From: Bacteroides sp. GM023
GTDB taxonomy: Bacteria > Bacteroidota > Bacteroidia > Bacteroidales > Bacteroidaceae
Length of the DNA: 64,000 nucleotides
Direction: 5' to 3'
Assembly (NCBI RefSeq): GCF_014750685.1
Contig: NZ_JAAXGE010000003.1
Span: 186,001-250,000 of the forward strand
Below the pieces are notes generated by a model. That model saw only the letters and a list, made by a program, of their open reading frames with translations, did not search any database and was not told the origin of the DNA. A program made the position numbers and the translations under genes. Positions 16,932-25,145 of this stretch are shown here, in pieces. Within the stretch, counting starts at the first letter, position 1. Every line of letters starts with the position of its first letter.

Positions 16932-18047
16932 ATGATAAAGTTCCTGATAGAAAAAGAGTTTAAACAGTTGCTCCGCAATTCGTTTTTACCTAAATTGATT
17001 CTTGTTTTTCCATGCATGATTATGCTGTTGATGCCTTGGGCTGTGAATTTGGAAATCAAGAATATCCAGTTGAATATAGTGGATAATGATCATTCGGCTA
17101 TCTCTCAACGACTGGTGAATAAGATTGCTGCTTCCACTTATTTTCGTTTGGTGGAAGTGCCGGTTTCCTACGAAGAAGGTTTTCGGAATATTGAAAACGG
17201 AACGGCGGATATTGTAATGGAGATTCCGAGACATTTGGAACGGGATTGGATGAACGGTGAAGATGCTCATATCTTAATCGCTGCCAATGCTGTGAATGGA
17301 ACGAAGGGGGGACTTGGAAGTTCTTACTTAGCTTCCATAGTTAATGACTATGCTGCCGAATTACGTTCGGAACGTCCTGAAACTGCTGTCGTTTCTGGTA
17401 CTTTTCCTTCTATTCGCATTGATACTCAGGGATTGTTTAATCCGAATTTGAATTATAAGCTATACATGATTCCGGCATTGATGGTTATGTTACTGACATT
17501 GATTTGCGGATTTCTACCTGCCTTGAATGTAGTTAGCGAAAAGGAAGTAGGAACGATTGAGCAAATTAATGTAACACCGGTTCCGAAATTCATTTTTATT
17601 ATTGCCAAACTGCTGCCTTACTGGTTGATTGGATTTATAGTGCTGACTTTATGCTTCCTATTGGCATGGCTGATTTATGGCATAGTGCCTGTCGGGCATT
17701 TTATAGTGATTTACTTCTTTGCGGTTCTTTTTGTATTGGTAATGTCCGGTTTCGGACTTGTTATTTCCAACTATTCAGCCACGATGCAACAGTCGATGTT
17801 TGTGATGTGGTTCTGCCTGTTGATTCTGATATTGATGAGCGGGTTGTTTACTCCGATCAGCAGTATGCCGGAATGGGCACAATGGATTACCAGGTTAAAT
17901 CCCTTGCGTTATTTTATGGAAGTGATGCGAATGGTATATCTCAAAGGAAGTGGGTTCTTTGATTTATTGCCACAGTTGGGAATATTGCTGTTCTTTGCAG
18001 TTGTGTTTAATAGTTGGGCGGTGGTTAGTTACCGAAAGAATCAATAG
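16932..18047 (+). CDS. ABC-2 type permease, second
   Basis: A 371-residue paralogue of the preceding permease, with the same plan: N-terminal helix (LPKLILVFPCMIMLLMPWAV), periplasmic domain, helices from about 175, the VSEKEVGTIEQINVTPV coupling segment near 200, and the closing LFTPISSMPEWAQWITRLNPLRYFMEVMR motif near 300, which is typical of YbhR-like proteins. It ends the operon; a hairpin terminator follows at 18083-18126. Confidence 0.92.
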   Translation: MIKFLIEKEFKQLLRNSFLPKLILVFPCMIMLLMPWAVNLEIKNIQLNIVDNDHSAISQRLVNKIAASTYFRLVEVPVSYEEGFRNIENGTADIVMEIPRHLERDWMNGEDAHILIAANAVNGTKGGLGSSYLASIVNDYAAELRSERPETAVVSGTFPSIRIDTQGLFNPNLNYKLYMIPALMVMLLTLICGFLPALNVVSEKEVGTIEQINVTPVPKFIFIIAKLLPYWLIGFIVLTLCFLLAWLIYGIVPVGHFIVIYFFAVLFVLVMSGFGLVISNYSATMQQSMFVMWFCLLILILMSGLFTPISSMPEWAQWITRLNPLRYFMEVMRMVYLKGSGFFDLLPQLGILLFFAVVFNSWAVVSYRKNQ

Positions 18048-18082
18048 AAGAATCAATAAAGGATATATCTGTAAGTATATAA

Positions 18083-18126
18083 AAAGACAGCTCGTTTCCT
18101 TCTATCGGAAAGAGCTGTCTTTATTT
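18083..18126. terminator. Bidirectional hairpin terminator
   Basis: AAAGACAGCTC (18083-18093) pairs with GAGCTGTCTTT (18112-18122), with further pairing of GTTTCC and GGAAA inside, and T/A runs on both sides. It serves the exporter operon and the convergent hsp20 gene. Confidence 0.8.
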
Positions 18127-18164
18127 TTATCTATCACCGTTTTCGGTGATGAGTTGGTTCTGTA

Positions 18165-18593
18165 TTATTTTATTTCAATTTGTCTATTGGGCTTCTTCAC
18201 TTCTTCTTCAGAGAGTTTGGGAAGTTCGACATTCAGAACACCGTTATCTACGGATGCAGCAATTTTTTCTTTGTCTACATTATCCGGTAGAATCATTGTT
18301 TGCTGGAACTTGGAGTATGAGAATTCACGACGCAGATAGCGACCTTCTTTCTTCTCCTCTTTGTTTTCAGTCTTCTTCTCCATGCTGATGACGAGGTTGT
18401 TGTCTTCATCAATGCGAACATTGAAATCATCCTTTGTCATACCCGGAGCAGCCAGTTCTACTTTGTATTCCTTTTCTGTTTCCAAAACGTTAATTGCAGG
18501 TGCGGTAGCATTTGCTTTTACCATCCAATCGTTATCAAAGAAATCATTAAAGATACTTGGTAACCAACTTTGAGTTCTTCTAACAGGCATCAT
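18165..18593 (-). CDS. Hsp20/alpha-crystallin small heat-shock protein
   Basis: A 142-residue ATP-independent holdase chaperone. The N-terminus (RRTQSWLPSIFNDFFDNDW) is a typical hydrophobic arm, the alpha-crystallin domain runs from about 35 to 130 (YKVELAAPGMTKDDFNVRIDEDNNLVISM and the diagnostic GVLNVELPK), and the tail ends in a QIEIK I-x-I motif used for oligomer assembly. It stands alone between a terminator and a 275-bp gap in which I saw only weak promoter-like sequence. Confidence 0.93.
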   Translation of the reverse strand: MMPVRRTQSWLPSIFNDFFDNDWMVKANATAPAINVLETEKEYKVELAAPGMTKDDFNVRIDEDNNLVISMEKKTENKEEKKEGRYLRREFSYSKFQQTMILPDNVDKEKIAASVDNGVLNVELPKLSEEEVKKPNRQIEIK

Positions 18594-18868
18594 AATTTTA
18601 GTCTCCTATCTTTAAGTTAAACATTCAATTAATTCAAATTTTGACTCCGGTACTTTCACTTCCAGTGACAGGAATTATCCCGACTTCCACCGTCCGTTTT
18701 TGAACCGTCGTTCACTCTTAAATATGCAAACCTCATGCCAAGAGATTTTAGAGACTAAAATTGCCTATTTGACATTTATACAATGCCAATTTTACTTATT
18801 CGATGACAAAATGTATCCTGTTTTTATTTATTTTATATAAGATAGATATTAATTTGATAATCTGCTTA

Positions 18869-19369
18869 CTACTTTCCGATTAGCTTGAATCTTAATCTAA
18901 GCGTCTGTCTTTCCTCATCATAATCATAACTGATGATTTTGAAAGTTCCCACTTCTGAAGTGTTGGATACGTGTAATCCTATACAGGCACAGGCATCGTA
19001 ATCTCCAATGCGAATGATACGAAGTGTTTCGCTGGCATCAGCAGGTAGCTTACTGAGGTCTACGATGTCTTTAGCCTGCTCATGCGTCATAAATTCAATA
19101 GTCACCGGCAAATTCTGACTGATAACTTCATTCACTCTATCTTCGACAGATTGTATCTGTTCCGCTGTAGGGCAAGATGAAAGAATATAATCGCACTTAC
19201 TCTTTTTTCTTTCTATATGGGCATTACGGGAGCGGGGGCAACCAAAGGTCTTTACCATGGTAGCGTTAAGTAAATGCTCCGCTGTATGCATGGGTGCGAT
19301 TGACACATCCTGAAATTTTGGGGCTGCTTGGTTTATTTCCATCATGGACAAGTTTTTATTTTTAGACAT
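18869..19369 (-). CDS. AlaX-like trans-editing protein (alanyl-tRNA synthetase editing domain)
   Basis: A 166-residue stand-alone relative of the AlaRS editing domain, which removes wrongly attached amino acids from tRNA(Ala). The zinc ligands are visible: HTAEH near residues 28-32 and CIGLH near 128-132 (the C-x3-H pair). Its N-terminal part starts close to a possible -7 element (TACTTTTG on the minus strand at 19375-19382), so the true start may be one of the double Met codons at 19342-19345. The upstream region was disrupted by the GxxExxY cassette. Confidence 0.85.
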   Translation of the reverse strand: MSKNKNLSMMEINQAAPKFQDVSIAPMHTAEHLLNATMVKTFGCPRSRNAHIERKKSKCDYILSSCPTAEQIQSVEDRVNEVISQNLPVTIEFMTHEQAKDIVDLSKLPADASETLRIIRIGDYDACACIGLHVSNTSEVGTFKIISYDYDEERQTLRLRFKLIGK

Positions 19370-19392
19370 AAAGACAAAAGTACATATTTGAT

Positions 19393-19443
19393 TTCATTTT
19401 TTTGTTCTTCTGTTCTTTTACCTTAAAAAATATATGTCTCTTT
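19393..19443. repeat. Direct repeat flanking the GxxExxY gene, copy 1
   Basis: TTTTTTGTTCTTCTGTTCTT followed by an A/T-rich spacer and TATGTCTCTT. The same order of blocks recurs at 19869-19920 on the other side of the GxxExxY gene, with roughly three quarters of positions equal. Confidence 0.55.
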
Positions 19444-19455
19444 GTTTTAGACATA
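19425..19455 (-). terminator. Terminator of the GxxExxY gene
   Basis: On the minus strand TATGTCT and AGACATA form a 7-bp stem with a 9-nt loop, followed by a T-rich run (minus-strand reading of 19425-19432). Confidence 0.55.
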
Positions 19456-19487
19456 AGAACAAAAGAACATATTTTTCTGATGGGTGA

Positions 19488-19865
19488 TTATATATGTTTA
19501 TATTCTCTGAATTTTCTTTTTATTTCGATACGTTCACCACCAAAGTTTATTAATAAGCCGTGGTCTGTATTGGTAGCAGTTAAGTAATTTACTAATTGGG
19601 TTTCGTGTATGGGAAGGAGATGCTGTACCGCTTTAAGCTCAATGATTATTTCTCCTTCTACGATTATGTCCGCTCTAAATTCTCCTACAATTTCATTTTT
19701 GTAATATACATTTATAGGAGTTTCTGTATCTGCACGGATACCTTTTTCTTTTAATTCTATCATCAATGCTTTCTGATAAACATTCTCAAGAAAACCCGCA
19801 GCAAGATGTGTTCTTACATTATAAGCACACTGAATAACAGTTTTTATCAGACTTTCTATTTCCAT
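19488..19865 (-). CDS. GxxExxY protein (PD-(D/E)xK-nuclease-like)
   Basis: A 125-residue member of the GxxExxY family, named from GFLENVY near residue 23. The core carries a PD-(D/E)xK-type arrangement: FRADIIVEGEIIIELKA near 64-80 gives D-x-x-V-x-E and E-x-K. Members are widespread in Bacteroidetes and appear as scattered single-gene cassettes; the function is not established (a nuclease is suggested by fold). It is flanked by similar sequences on both sides, as if inserted into the upstream region of the AlaX-like gene. Confidence 0.85.
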   Translation of the reverse strand: MEIESLIKTVIQCAYNVRTHLAAGFLENVYQKALMIELKEKGIRADTETPINVYYKNEIVGEFRADIIVEGEIIIELKAVQHLLPIHETQLVNYLTATNTDHGLLINFGGERIEIKRKFREYKHI

Positions 19866-19868
19866 ATT

Positions 19869-19920
19869 TCTTTTTTGTTCTTATGTTCTTCTGTCTTATA
19901 GACAAGATAATATGTCTCTT
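19869..19920. repeat. Direct repeat flanking the GxxExxY gene, copy 2
   Basis: TTTCTTTTTTGTTCTTATG, then TTCTTCTGTCTTATAG and TATGTCTCTT, in the same order as at 19393-19443. Confidence 0.55.
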
Positions 19921-19986
19921 CTGTGTGCATCGGAGGATATTTCTGTTTGTTGTGATCGTTGAGTTGAATTTCTTGTTCCATTGGAT

Positions 19987-20643
19987 TTACTTATTTTGAT
20001 TGATTATTTTTCCAATTATTATCTTTTCCCCTAAGAAATGAGGTTGTTTGTCTATGGCTAAATCAATAAACATTTTCACTCTTGCAAGTAATTCACGGAT
20101 ATTGGTCTTCAGTCCTGCATAGGCGTTCACGTCTTTGGCATTGTAACCGATAGCATTTATTCCATTCTTTTCGGCAAGATATATAGCACGTTCATTATGG
20201 AAGCGCTGGGAAATAATAGTCAGTTGATTTTGTCCGAATACCTCTTTGGCGCGTACGACAGAGTCAAGCGTACGAAATCCGGCATAATCTAAGTAGATAA
20301 ACTTTTCGGGAACTCCTTTTTGCATGAGAGCTTTCTTCATTTCTTCCGGCTCATTGTATTCTTCCCTACGATTGTCGCCACTAATAAGGATATATTTTAT
20401 TTTTCCTGCTTTGTATAGTTCAACTGCTGCAAGAATACGATAGTCGAAATATAGATTATTATTGCCATTCTTTAGTTTTGGAGAAGTGCCGAGCAATAAT
20501 CCTACTTTGTTTTGAGGAATAGTAATAACCTCACTATAAATCTGTGCAGCAGTATGTTTCTTGATGGTTTGGTTACAAACAATCAGGCTGATTACACATG
20601 GAATTGCAATTATAAGTGTTATATAAAGTAGTTTTCGTTTCAT
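19987..20643 (-). CDS. SanA/YdcF family (DUF218) membrane protein
   Basis: A 218-residue protein with one N-terminal membrane helix (LLYITLIIAIPCVISLIVC) and a DUF218/YdcF domain facing the periplasm. Visible family blocks are VGLLLGTSP near 47, DYRILAAVELYKAGKIKYILISGDNR near 67, TLDSVVRAKEVFG near 124 and ISQRFHNERAIYLAEKNGI near 142. E. coli SanA affects envelope barrier function and vancomycin exclusion at high temperature; the biochemical activity is not known. It is monocistronic as far as the sequence shows. Confidence 0.88.
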   Translation of the reverse strand: MKRKLLYITLIIAIPCVISLIVCNQTIKKHTAAQIYSEVITIPQNKVGLLLGTSPKLKNGNNNLYFDYRILAAVELYKAGKIKYILISGDNRREEYNEPEEMKKALMQKGVPEKFIYLDYAGFRTLDSVVRAKEVFGQNQLTIISQRFHNERAIYLAEKNGINAIGYNAKDVNAYAGLKTNIRELLARVKMFIDLAIDKQPHFLGEKIIIGKIINQNK

Positions 20644-20675
20644 GCGATAAAAATACAGATTTTTGTGAAATAAAT

Positions 20676-20716
20676 AAGGCAGAATGAAAGAAGTTTAACA
20701 TCTTTCGTTCTGCCTT
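20676..20716. terminator. Hairpin terminator of the outer-membrane protein gene
   Basis: AAGGCAGAATGAAAGA (20676-20691) and TCTTTCGTTCTGCCTT (20701-20716) form a 16-bp stem with one mismatch, right after the stop of the minus-strand gene at 20740. Confidence 0.75.
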
Positions 20717-20739
20717 ATTGGTTAGATGAGTATTACTTT

Positions 20740-21543
20740 CTAGAAAGTAATACCGATACGGAGTCTAGGTTCGATATAAGTTTTGAAGTTAGTTATCCGA
20801 TGGTTATCGGTTGTTTCTTCATCTATAGTATCTTCAGTTGTAGTCGTTTTTCCATCTGAAGTTGCTTTGCTGATCTTTGTTGCATCGAATTCCATTTTTA
20901 AACTTTTCTGAGAGCTGTAGCCTATTCCTAATTCTGTTCCGATATAAAGTCCTTTATATATGTAGAAATCTAAACCGGCAAAGATAGCAGCATTGATATT
21001 CCATGTGGCTCTTTCGGCATTATCAAAAATATTATTGCTTGTGAGACCTGTGATGGCACCATTCTTAAGTTTTCCTGAATAAGATATTTCAGTTGTGTAT
21101 GAGTAATTGTATTCATAGGTTGTATATTTAGAATAAGTCTCAATCTTGGTTGATGCAAAGTTTTTCCCAACCCCAATACTACCACCAAGATATGCATCCA
21201 ATTTTTTTCCTAAGTTAAAATGGCGTTCATATCCTAAATCAATATTGAAATTTCCTTTCTTGTAATCATATTGATAATCATGACTTCTACCTGTTTCTTC
21301 ATTGGAATCTTCATCTGTGTATTTGGAATTTGTAGTTGAGAATCCTATTTTCAGCCGTATAGCATTCTTGTCGTTGAAGAAATAACGTACTTTCAATCCA
21401 TCCAAGCTAAATGTTTCTCCATCTTGATCAAAAGGATTGATTTGAACTTCAGTGCTCCATGAACCTTTCGTGGGTTTGTGTTGTGCGAATGTAGTTCCAG
21501 TCATCAATAGGGTGGCTAATAGGATAAATGCTAGTCTTTTCAT
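20740..21543 (-). CDS. Outer-membrane beta-barrel protein
   Basis: A 267-residue protein with start at MKRLAFILLATLLMTGTTFAQ, a clear signal peptide. After it come amphipathic strands typical of an 8-to-10-strand barrel (LKVRYFFNDKNAIRLKIGF, FNIDLGYERHFNLGKKLDAYLGGSIGVG, YKGLYIGTELGIGYSS) and it ends with an aromatic/hydrophobic strand RLRIGITF, the usual BAM signal. I do not know a specific function. Its upstream region contains the first copy of the putative small RNA, on the same strand. Confidence 0.85.
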   Translation of the reverse strand: MKRLAFILLATLLMTGTTFAQHKPTKGSWSTEVQINPFDQDGETFSLDGLKVRYFFNDKNAIRLKIGFSTTNSKYTDEDSNEETGRSHDYQYDYKKGNFNIDLGYERHFNLGKKLDAYLGGSIGVGKNFASTKIETYSKYTTYEYNYSYTTEISYSGKLKNGAITGLTSNNIFDNAERATWNINAAIFAGLDFYIYKGLYIGTELGIGYSSQKSLKMEFDATKISKATSDGKTTTTEDTIDEETTDNHRITNFKTYIEPRLRIGITF

Positions 21544-21707
21544 AAACTTAGTTTTATTTGTTTTGGTGAATAAAATTAAAAAACGGTGCAAATGTATGAA
21601 ATATTTGCAGAATTGAATGAAAAATGTTTTGTTTATAAAAAGTTAACGTAATGTTGGGCTGTTTGGGAAAACAGTAAGGTGTGCGTGCTGTGTAAACGTA
21701 TAGGCAT

Positions 21708-21771
21708 AAAAAAAGGAGCAACGCCTTGCTCCAACCTTTGTTAACCTTAAATCTAATACTATGAAAAACAC
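21708..21771 (-). ncRNA. Putative small RNA, copy 1 (promoter-to-terminator unit)
   Basis: Minus-strand reading: -33 TTTG (21803-21806), 19-bp spacer, -7 TACATTTG (21776-21783), then about 65 nt ending in the hairpin GGAGCAAGGCGTTGCTCC (21715-21732) followed by seven T (21708-21714). No credible coding frame lies inside. A nearly identical unit lies at 22771-22834, at a constant offset of 1,063 bp. Such a compact layout is what an independent sRNA gene of Bacteroides should look like. Confidence 0.68.
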
Positions 21772-21775
21772 ATTG

Positions 21776-21806
21776 CAAATGTACGGACTTTTGTGATATC
21801 TGCAAA
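21776..21806 (-). promoter_or_regulatory. Promoter of putative small RNA copy 1
   Basis: TTTG and TACATTTG on the minus strand, spacing exactly 19 bp. The remaining bases of the 359-bp gap include the -7 element of the GDSL gene (TATCTTTG at 21908-21915) and otherwise show nothing. Confidence 0.72.
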
Positions 21807-21950
21807 TAATCCAAGAAAAAACGCATGTTATATAACATAGATTAAGAAAAACGAGTCTTGCCTTAACGGTTATTCGTCATTTAGGCACCTATTTATAGAG
21901 ATTTTTTTATCTTTGCACGAAATATCATATTACTAATACTTAATATAAAC

Positions 21951-22655
21951 ATGAATAAAAGTAGATTAGGCCAATGGTTATTGTTGGCCATTGTTTGTTT
22001 GAGTTTCTCGATAGGAGAAAGCTATGCGCAAAAAAAGGATTTTGCAAATTTAGGCCGTTATTCAAAAGAAAATGCGGCTCTTCCGCAAGCGACAAAGAAG
22101 GAAAAGAGAGTTGTTTTTATGGGGAACTCCATTACAGAAGGCTGGGTAAGAACTCATCCCGACTTTTTTAAATCGAACGGCTACATCGGTCGTGGAATCA
22201 GTGGACAAACTTCCTATCAGTTCCTGGTACGTTTCCGGGAAGATGTGATTAATCTTTCTCCGGCACTGGTCGTGATTAACGCCGGAACAAATGATGTTGC
22301 TGAAAATACACAAGCTTATAATGAAGATTATACGTTCGGAAATATTGTTTCTATGGTAGAGTTGGCCAAAGCAAATAAGATCAAAGTGATTCTGACTTCC
22401 GTATTACCTGCCGCCGAATTCAAATGGAGAATGGAAATTAAGGACGCTCCTCAAAAAATCAAATCATTAAATGACCGGATAGAAGCTTATGCAAAAGCTA
22501 ACAAGATTTCGTATGTGAATTATTACCAGGCATTGGTTGTCCCGGAGAATCAGGCTTTAAATCCCCAATATACAAAAGATGGAGTACATCCGACGGGTGA
22601 GGGATATGATGTTATGGAACCAATGATAAAGAAAGCGATTGAAAAAGCACTCTAA
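21951..22655 (+). CDS. GDSL/SGNH-type esterase or lipase, secreted
   Basis: A 234-residue SGNH hydrolase with a signal peptide (LLLAIVCLSFSIGESYAQ). The catalytic blocks are block I FMGNSITEGW near 55 (Ser), block II GRGISGQTS near 79 (Gly), block III NAGTNDVAEN near 109 (Asn), and block V DGVHPTGEGY near 212 (Asp and His). Such enzymes remove acyl or acetyl groups, often from carbohydrates. Start supported by a -7 element TATCTTTG at 21908-21915. It is flanked on both sides by copies of the putative sRNA unit and followed by a terminator. Confidence 0.92.
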   Translation: MNKSRLGQWLLLAIVCLSFSIGESYAQKKDFANLGRYSKENAALPQATKKEKRVVFMGNSITEGWVRTHPDFFKSNGYIGRGISGQTSYQFLVRFREDVINLSPALVVINAGTNDVAENTQAYNEDYTFGNIVSMVELAKANKIKVILTSVLPAAEFKWRMEIKDAPQKIKSLNDRIEAYAKANKISYVNYYQALVVPENQALNPQYTKDGVHPTGEGYDVMEPMIKKAIEKAL

Positions 22656-22688
22656 ACGAGTTTGTTGATATTACAATGTAATCTATGA

Positions 22689-22727
22689 ATGCTGCTTGAT
22701 ACTCATCTAATCAGGCAGCATTTTTTA
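22689..22727 (+). terminator. Terminator of the GDSL esterase gene
   Basis: ATGCTGC (22689-22695) and GCAGCAT (22715-22721) with further inner pairing (TGAT/ATCA), followed by six T. Confidence 0.75.
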
Positions 22728-22770
22728 TGAAGTTATCCGTTGAAGAGTAGGGTAGCAGAGGTATGGACAT

Positions 22771-22834
22771 AAAAAAAGGAGCAACGCCTTGCTCCAACCT
22801 TTGTTAACCTTAAATCTAATACTATGAAAAACAC
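22771..22834 (-). ncRNA. Putative small RNA, copy 2 (promoter-to-terminator unit)
   Basis: Same unit as 21708-21771, without any insertion or deletion between the two from -33 to the T-run. The hairpin is at 22778-22795 and the T-run is the minus-strand reading of 22771-22777. The body (about 65 nt) differs at very few positions; the -7 centre and spacer differ more. The gap between the GDSL gene and uvrB holds nothing else apart from the GDSL terminator. Confidence 0.68.
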
Positions 22835-22838
22835 GTTG

Positions 22839-22869
22839 CAAAGATACGGACTTTCCGGATATCTGCAAA
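22839..22869 (-). promoter_or_regulatory. Promoter of putative small RNA copy 2
   Basis: Minus strand: -33 TTTG (22866-22869), 19-bp spacer, -7 TATCTTTG (22839-22846), an exact match to TAnnTTTG. Confidence 0.75.
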
Positions 22870-22977
22870 TAATCAGTCTATAATTGGTGTTTTTATAACA
22901 CCAATTAATAAAATTGCCGGTCTGTTATAGATTTGTTGACATTTTAAGTTGTGGGATAGAAGAAAAACGGAGACTTC

Positions 22978-25011
22978 CTATCCCCATTTTTCCTTCATTA
23001 AATCCTCCAGTTTCAATAACTCGTCACGATATTGTGCGGCTTCGATAAATTCCAGCTTCTTGGCAGCTTCCTGCATGAGTTTGCGGGTACGTTCGATGCT
23101 CTTTTCCATTTGTGGTTTGCTCATGTATTGTACTATCGGATCGGCTGCTATATTGGGTGTAGCAGGTTCGATATAAGCATGTCTTTCTTTCAGCAATTCA
23201 TTAGCTTCAGAACTTGCATTGCCAAATACAGCCAGATTTCTGGCTTTCTTGATCTGTTGCGGAGTAATACCGTTTGCTTCATTATAAGCCAACTGTTTCT
23301 CGCGACGGCGATTCGTTTCGTCAATGGTCAGTTTCATGCTATCCGTCATCTTATCGGCATACATGATAACCTTTCCGTTCACATTACGTGCGGCGCGTCC
23401 TGCGGTTTGTGTCAGGGAGCGATGGGAGCGAAGGAATCCTTCCTTATCTGCGTCAAGAATAGCTACGAGCGATACTTCAGGAAGGTCTAGTCCCTCACGA
23501 AGTAGATTCACTCCAATGAGTACGTCGTAGATTCCTTGACGGAGATCATCCATGATTTTGACACGTTCAAGCGTATCGACATCGCTATGGATATAATTAC
23601 ATCTTACATTATTATTAAGAAGATATTCCGTCAACTCTTCCGCCATCCGTTTGGTCAGCGTAGTGACAAGTACACGTTCTTCTTTCTCGATCCGCAGTTG
23701 GATTTCTTCCATTAAATCATCAATCTGATTAAGGCTCGGACGAACTTCAATAATAGGATCCAGCAAACCAGTAGGACGAATTACCTGCTCCACAACAATA
23801 CCTTCGGATTGAATTAATTCATAATCTGCGGGTGTAGCACTGACGTAAATGACTTGTTTTGCCATCTCTTGAAATTCTTCAAATTTCAACGGGCGGTTAT
23901 CCATGGCGGCAGGCAGGCGGAAACCATATTCCACAAGATTGATTTTACGCGCACGGTCACCACCATACATGGCGCGGACTTGTGGGACACTTACGTGACT
24001 TTCGTCAATTACAATCAGGAAATCATCCGGGAAGAAATCAAGCAAACAGTAAGGACGGGTACCTGCTGTGCGACCGTCGAAATAACGGGAATAATTTTCA
24101 ATGCCGGAACAATGCCCGAGTTCCCGAATCATTTCCATATCGTAAGTAACCCGCTCATATAATCGTTTAGCTTCATACTCTTTGCCGATAGACTCAAAAA
24201 ATGCCACTTGCTTGGTCAAGTCATCCTCTATTTCATGGATGGCACGGAGAGTCGCTTCCTTAGTAGTCATAAACAAGTTGGCCGGATAAATTTTATAAGC
24301 ATCGAAAGGAGCGATAGTGACACCTGTAATAGGATCTACCTCTTCTATGCCATCAATTTCATCTCCCCAGAAGGTGACGCGAAGCAGATTGTCCGTGTAA
24401 GCCAGATAAACATCCACCGTATCACCTTTCACGCGGAAATTGCCACGATTGAGATCAATATCGTTGCGTACATACAAGCTATCCACCAAACGGCGAAGAA
24501 ACACATTGCGATCCATCATGCGTCCCCGTTCTATTTCAATCACATTTTTATAGAAGTCCGAAGGGTTTCCCATACCATAAATGCAGGAAACGGAAGAAAC
24601 CACTACCACATCTTTTCTTCCGGAGAGCAGGGCAGAAGTGGCGGCAAGACGAAGTTTATCTATTTCGTCATTAATCATCAAGTCTTTTTCTATATATGTG
24701 TCACTACTTGGCAAATAGGCTTCCGGTTGGTAATAATCATAATAAGAAACGTAATATTCCACTGCATTATTTGGAAAGAAACCTTTAAACTCGCCATACA
24801 ACTGTGCAGCCAGTGTTTTATTATGGCTCAAGATTAATGTCGGTTTATTGATATTGGCAATTACATTGGCAATGGTAAATGTTTTTCCCGATCCGGTGAC
24901 TCCCAATAAAGTTTGTGCAGGAACTCCCTGAAGTACCCCTTCAGTCAGTTGCGCAATAGCTTCCGGCTGATCCCCGGTAGGCTTGTAAGCTGATGTTAGT
25001 TCAAAATTCAT
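22978..25011 (-). CDS. uvrB: Excinuclease ABC subunit B
   Basis: A 677-residue UvrB, the damage-verifying helicase of nucleotide excision repair. The start is placed at MNFELTSAYKPTGDQPEAI, the usual N-terminus; eight upstream codons are open but unlikely. Walker A GVTGSGKT at 37-44, the beta-hairpin YYVSYYDYYQPEAYLP near 90, the DESH Walker B near 335, helicase motifs to ARNVNGKVIMYADKMT near 540, and a C-terminal UVR motif (EAAQYRDEL) near 660 that binds UvrC are all present. Its partner uvrA lies at 31585-34425. Confidence 0.97.
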   Translation of the reverse strand: MNFELTSAYKPTGDQPEAIAQLTEGVLQGVPAQTLLGVTGSGKTFTIANVIANINKPTLILSHNKTLAAQLYGEFKGFFPNNAVEYYVSYYDYYQPEAYLPSSDTYIEKDLMINDEIDKLRLAATSALLSGRKDVVVVSSVSCIYGMGNPSDFYKNVIEIERGRMMDRNVFLRRLVDSLYVRNDIDLNRGNFRVKGDTVDVYLAYTDNLLRVTFWGDEIDGIEEVDPITGVTIAPFDAYKIYPANLFMTTKEATLRAIHEIEDDLTKQVAFFESIGKEYEAKRLYERVTYDMEMIRELGHCSGIENYSRYFDGRTAGTRPYCLLDFFPDDFLIVIDESHVSVPQVRAMYGGDRARKINLVEYGFRLPAAMDNRPLKFEEFQEMAKQVIYVSATPADYELIQSEGIVVEQVIRPTGLLDPIIEVRPSLNQIDDLMEEIQLRIEKEERVLVTTLTKRMAEELTEYLLNNNVRCNYIHSDVDTLERVKIMDDLRQGIYDVLIGVNLLREGLDLPEVSLVAILDADKEGFLRSHRSLTQTAGRAARNVNGKVIMYADKMTDSMKLTIDETNRRREKQLAYNEANGITPQQIKKARNLAVFGNASSEANELLKERHAYIEPATPNIAADPIVQYMSKPQMEKSIERTRKLMQEAAKKLEFIEAAQYRDELLKLEDLMKEKWG

Positions 25012-25145
25012 AGTTAATCCTAAAAAGTGGAGCAATATTCGGCAAAATAATCGAGATTACAAATCATTTTTCCAAATAAATCCTTTACTTTGCAACATAT
25101 TAATATCAAAAAACAGATTCATACAACTAGTAATACCAGAAACAC

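Noticed and set aside
18594..18868. A possible small RNA or gene between hsp20 and the AlaX-like gene.
   Set aside because: No promoter-terminator pair and no coding frame with family motifs were seen; only AT-rich sequence.
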